From positions 1-6,949 of the forward strand of contig JAJAZM010000161.1 of the NCBI GenBank assembly GCA_026785645.1: a stretch of 6,949 nucleotides of DNA, written 5' to 3'. The notes beneath the pieces are model-generated. The model did no database searches. It was not told the DNA's origin and was given only the letters and a program-made list of their open reading frames with translations. This document shows, one piece after another, positions 5,543-6,949 of the stretch. Position 1 is the first letter of the stretch. Every line of letters begins with the position of its first letter. This DNA is from Sphingomonas bacterium. GTDB lineage: Bacteria; Pseudomonadota; Alphaproteobacteria; Sphingomonadales; Sphingomonadaceae. A program made the translations under genes and the position numbers.

Positions 5543-6104
5543 TCTCAGCGAGCAATTTCGCCGCTTCGGCGCCGCTCCAGTCGAGATCGCCGGTGTAGCG
5601 CCACACTTCCTTTCCCGCCGAGTCATACAGGATGGTGGTCGGCATGACCTGCACACCAAGCGCGCTCGACAGGCCCATGTCGGGATCATGATAGGCAGCA
5701 AAGCGGCTGATCGACTTGCTCGTGAGGAACGCGTCGACCGAGGCCTTGGGCGCCATATCCTGGCTTACCGCGATCACCGCCAGTTTGCCGTCCTTGGCCT
5801 GCGCTTCCTCGAGCTTCTGCAGCGTCGGCAATTCGGCGATGCACGGCGCGCACCAGCTGGCCCACAGGTTGACCAGCACCGGGCTGCCCTTGAACTTGGC
5901 GAGGTTGATGTCGCCGCCATCGGGATTCTTGAACATCGCCATGGGGGTCATTTCGCCTTTGTGGCTGCGGTCGACGCCCTTGCCGCTGGCTTCCTGATCG
6001 GCCGCCTCAGCCGGTGCGGCTTGAGGCGCATCGGCGTTTTGCCTATCGCAAGCGCCAGTGACGAGGCCACTCAGGCCGATGAGGAGCAGGACGATCAGCC
6101 GCAC
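5520..6104 (-). CDS. TlpA-like thioredoxin-fold thiol-disulfide protein, predicted inner-membrane lipoprotein
   Basis: A 194-residue TlpA/ResA-family protein expected to act in the periplasm as a thiol-disulfide reductase, for example in cytochrome c maturation or reduction of copper-site cysteines; the partner is unknown. A hydrophobic signal (residues 2-18) ends TGA-Cys19, which fits a permissive lipobox. Asp20 at +2 is the classic inner-membrane retention residue in E. coli. An Ala/Glu-rich linker (22-45) leads to the thioredoxin fold with WASWCAPC (80-87; redox Cys84 and Cys87) and the cis-Pro loop VMPTT (Pro154). The GTG start is chosen because GGAG lies 6 bases upstream. A TTG at 6116 would add four residues but lacks a ribosome site. 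The gene is convergent with dapD (23-bp overlap) and divergent from argH. Confidence 0.9.
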   Translation of the reverse strand: MRLIVLLLIGLSGLVTGACDRQNADAPQAAPAEAADQEASGKGVDRSHKGEMTPMAMFKNPDGGDINLAKFKGSPVLVNLWASWCAPCIAELPTLQKLEEAQAKDGKLAVIAVSQDMAPKASVDAFLTSKSISRFAAYHDPDMGLSSALGVQVMPTTILYDSAGKEVWRYTGDLDWSGAEAAKLLAEINRAAAR

Positions 6105-6110
6105 GGGCAA

Positions 6111-6114
6111 CTCC
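6111..6114 (-). promoter_or_regulatory. Ribosome binding site GGAG deciding the GTG start of the TlpA-like gene
   Basis: On the - strand GGAG is followed by 6 bases and then GTG at 6102-6104. Neither TTG just upstream (6108-6110 and 6114-6116) has a comparable site, so GTG is the best-supported start. Confidence 0.55.
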
Positions 6115-6120
6115 AATCAA

Positions 6121-6949
6121 ATGTGGGGCGGGCGCTTCGACGGCGGCCCGGCCGCTGTAATGCGCGAGATCAATGCCTCGATCGCGGTCGATAGGAGGCT
6201 ATGGCGCGAGGATATCGCCGCGTCAAAGGCGCATGCCGCGATGCTCGGCAGCCAGGGCATCCTGACCGCTGACGAGGCTGCCGGAATTCTTGCTGGCCTC
6301 GATTCGGTGGCCGCCGAATATGCCGACGGCAAATTGGTCGAGGACCCGGCGCTCGAAGATATCCACATGCATGTCGAGCAGCGGCTGACCGAGCTCATCG
6401 GGCCGGTCGCTGGCAAGCTCCATACCGCCCGGTCGCGCAACGACCAGGTGGCGACCGATTTCAAATTGTTCGTGCGCGGCGCGATCGACCAGTCGCTGGC
6501 AGGGATCGACGCGCTCGAGGAGGCGCTGCTGTCCCGTGCCGAGGAGCATGTCGCGACCGTCATGCCGGGCTTTACCCATCTCCAGTCGGGCCAGCCGGTG
6601 ACGCTCGGTCATCATTTGATGGCCTATGTCGCGATGCTCGGCCGCGATCGCAGCCGGTTCGCCGATGCCCGCGTCAGGATGAACGAATTGCCGCTGGGCA
6701 GCGCAGCGCTGGCAGGAACCGGGTTCGACCTCGATCGCGACCATGTCGCGGTGGCGCTGGGGTTCGACCGGCCGACGGCGAACAGCCTCGATGCGGTGTC
6801 GGATCGCGATTTTGTGGTCGATTATCTCCACGCGGCGGCGCTGACATCGGTCCATCTGTCGCGGTTGGCGGAGGAGATCATCTTGTGGGCGAGCCAGCCA
6901 TTCGGGTTCATCAAATTGCCCGATGCCTGGTCGACCGGAAGTTCGATCA
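6121..6949 (+). CDS. argH: Argininosuccinate lyase ArgH, N-terminal part (3' end outside window)
   Basis: ArgH splits argininosuccinate into arginine and fumarate, the last step of arginine synthesis, in the cytoplasm. The window holds 276 of about 460 codons and ends inside the GSSxMPQKKNP signature: G273-S-S-I are seen and the rest is cut off. Other landmarks of the fumarase/aspartase superfamily lyase are MWGGRF at the N-terminus, EDIHM (79-83), HTARSRNDQVATD (101-113), MPGFTHLQ with catalytic-region His153, ALAGTGFDLDR and NSLDAVSDRDF. The frame has no stop in the window. The start is uncertain: an in-frame ATG at 6079 would add 14 residues ending N-S-N-Q before MWGGRF, and many alphaproteobacterial ArgH proteins, as I recall them, read SNQMWGGRF. 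Neither ATG has a good Shine-Dalgarno sequence. The TlpA-like gene runs the other way from 16 bp upstream. Confidence 0.95.
   Translation, partial: MWGGRFDGGPAAVMREINASIAVDRRLWREDIAASKAHAAMLGSQGILTADEAAGILAGLDSVAAEYADGKLVEDPALEDIHMHVEQRLTELIGPVAGKLHTARSRNDQVATDFKLFVRGAIDQSLAGIDALEEALLSRAEEHVATVMPGFTHLQSGQPVTLGHHLMAYVAMLGRDRSRFADARVRMNELPLGSAALAGTGFDLDRDHVAVALGFDRPTANSLDAVSDRDFVVDYLHAAALTSVHLSRLAEEIILWASQPFGFIKLPDAWSTGSSI

Noticed and set aside
4011..5701. Two long - strand open frames (283 and 355 codons) opposite the nucleotidase and dapD
   Set aside because: They are shadows of strongly conserved + strand genes, with Arg/Ala/Pro/His-rich translations and no motif.

Overview
The window is GC-rich, densely packed bacterial chromosome. 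Gene content and order (a sufS-sufT-sufA run, a pyrimidine 5'-nucleotidase joined to dapD, a TlpA-like gene divergent from argH) and the protein sequences suggest an alphaproteobacterium, most likely a sphingomonad. That assignment is inference from remembered family resemblance, not a database result.

Left block (1-1579, + strand): the 3' end of a SUF iron-sulfur cluster assembly operon. It holds the C-terminal part of the cysteine desulfurase SufS, a DUF59/MIP18-type SufT and the A-type carrier SufA. Each stop codon overlaps the next start (ATGA, then TAATG), so the three are probably translationally coupled. SufS supplies persulfide sulfur, SufA carries or delivers clusters, and SufT acts in cluster maturation.

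Middle block (1597-3939, - strand): one large gene convergent with sufA. It encodes a subtilisin-family (S8) serine protease with a lipoprotein signal, a Gly10 run, a (Thr-Pro)16 linker made by a hexanucleotide repeat, a complete Asp/His/Ser catalytic domain and a C-terminal region that looks like an autotransporter beta-barrel ending in Phe. It is the one accessory-type gene here and the most interesting object. The layout resembles the lipidated autotransporter protease NalP of Neisseria.

Right block (3940-6949): an 86-107 bp AT-richer gap (depending on the start chosen) carries plausible overlapping divergent promoters. After it come a HAD-family pyrimidine 5'-nucleotidase and dapD (lysine/diaminopimelate pathway), joined by TAATG. 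Convergent to dapD, with a 23-bp overlap of coding ends, is a periplasmic TlpA-like thioredoxin lipoprotein. Back to back with it is argH (argininosuccinate lyase), which runs off the right edge inside its GSSxMPQKKNP signature.

Most of the window is conserved housekeeping sequence. I see no tRNA, rRNA, CRISPR array, insertion sequence or phage gene, and no clearly undescribed multi-gene system. The observations most worth a second look all concern the protease gene: its architecture, its tandem-repeat linker, and a cluster of six GANTC sites that the repeat creates. No gene-free stretch exceeds about 110 bases.
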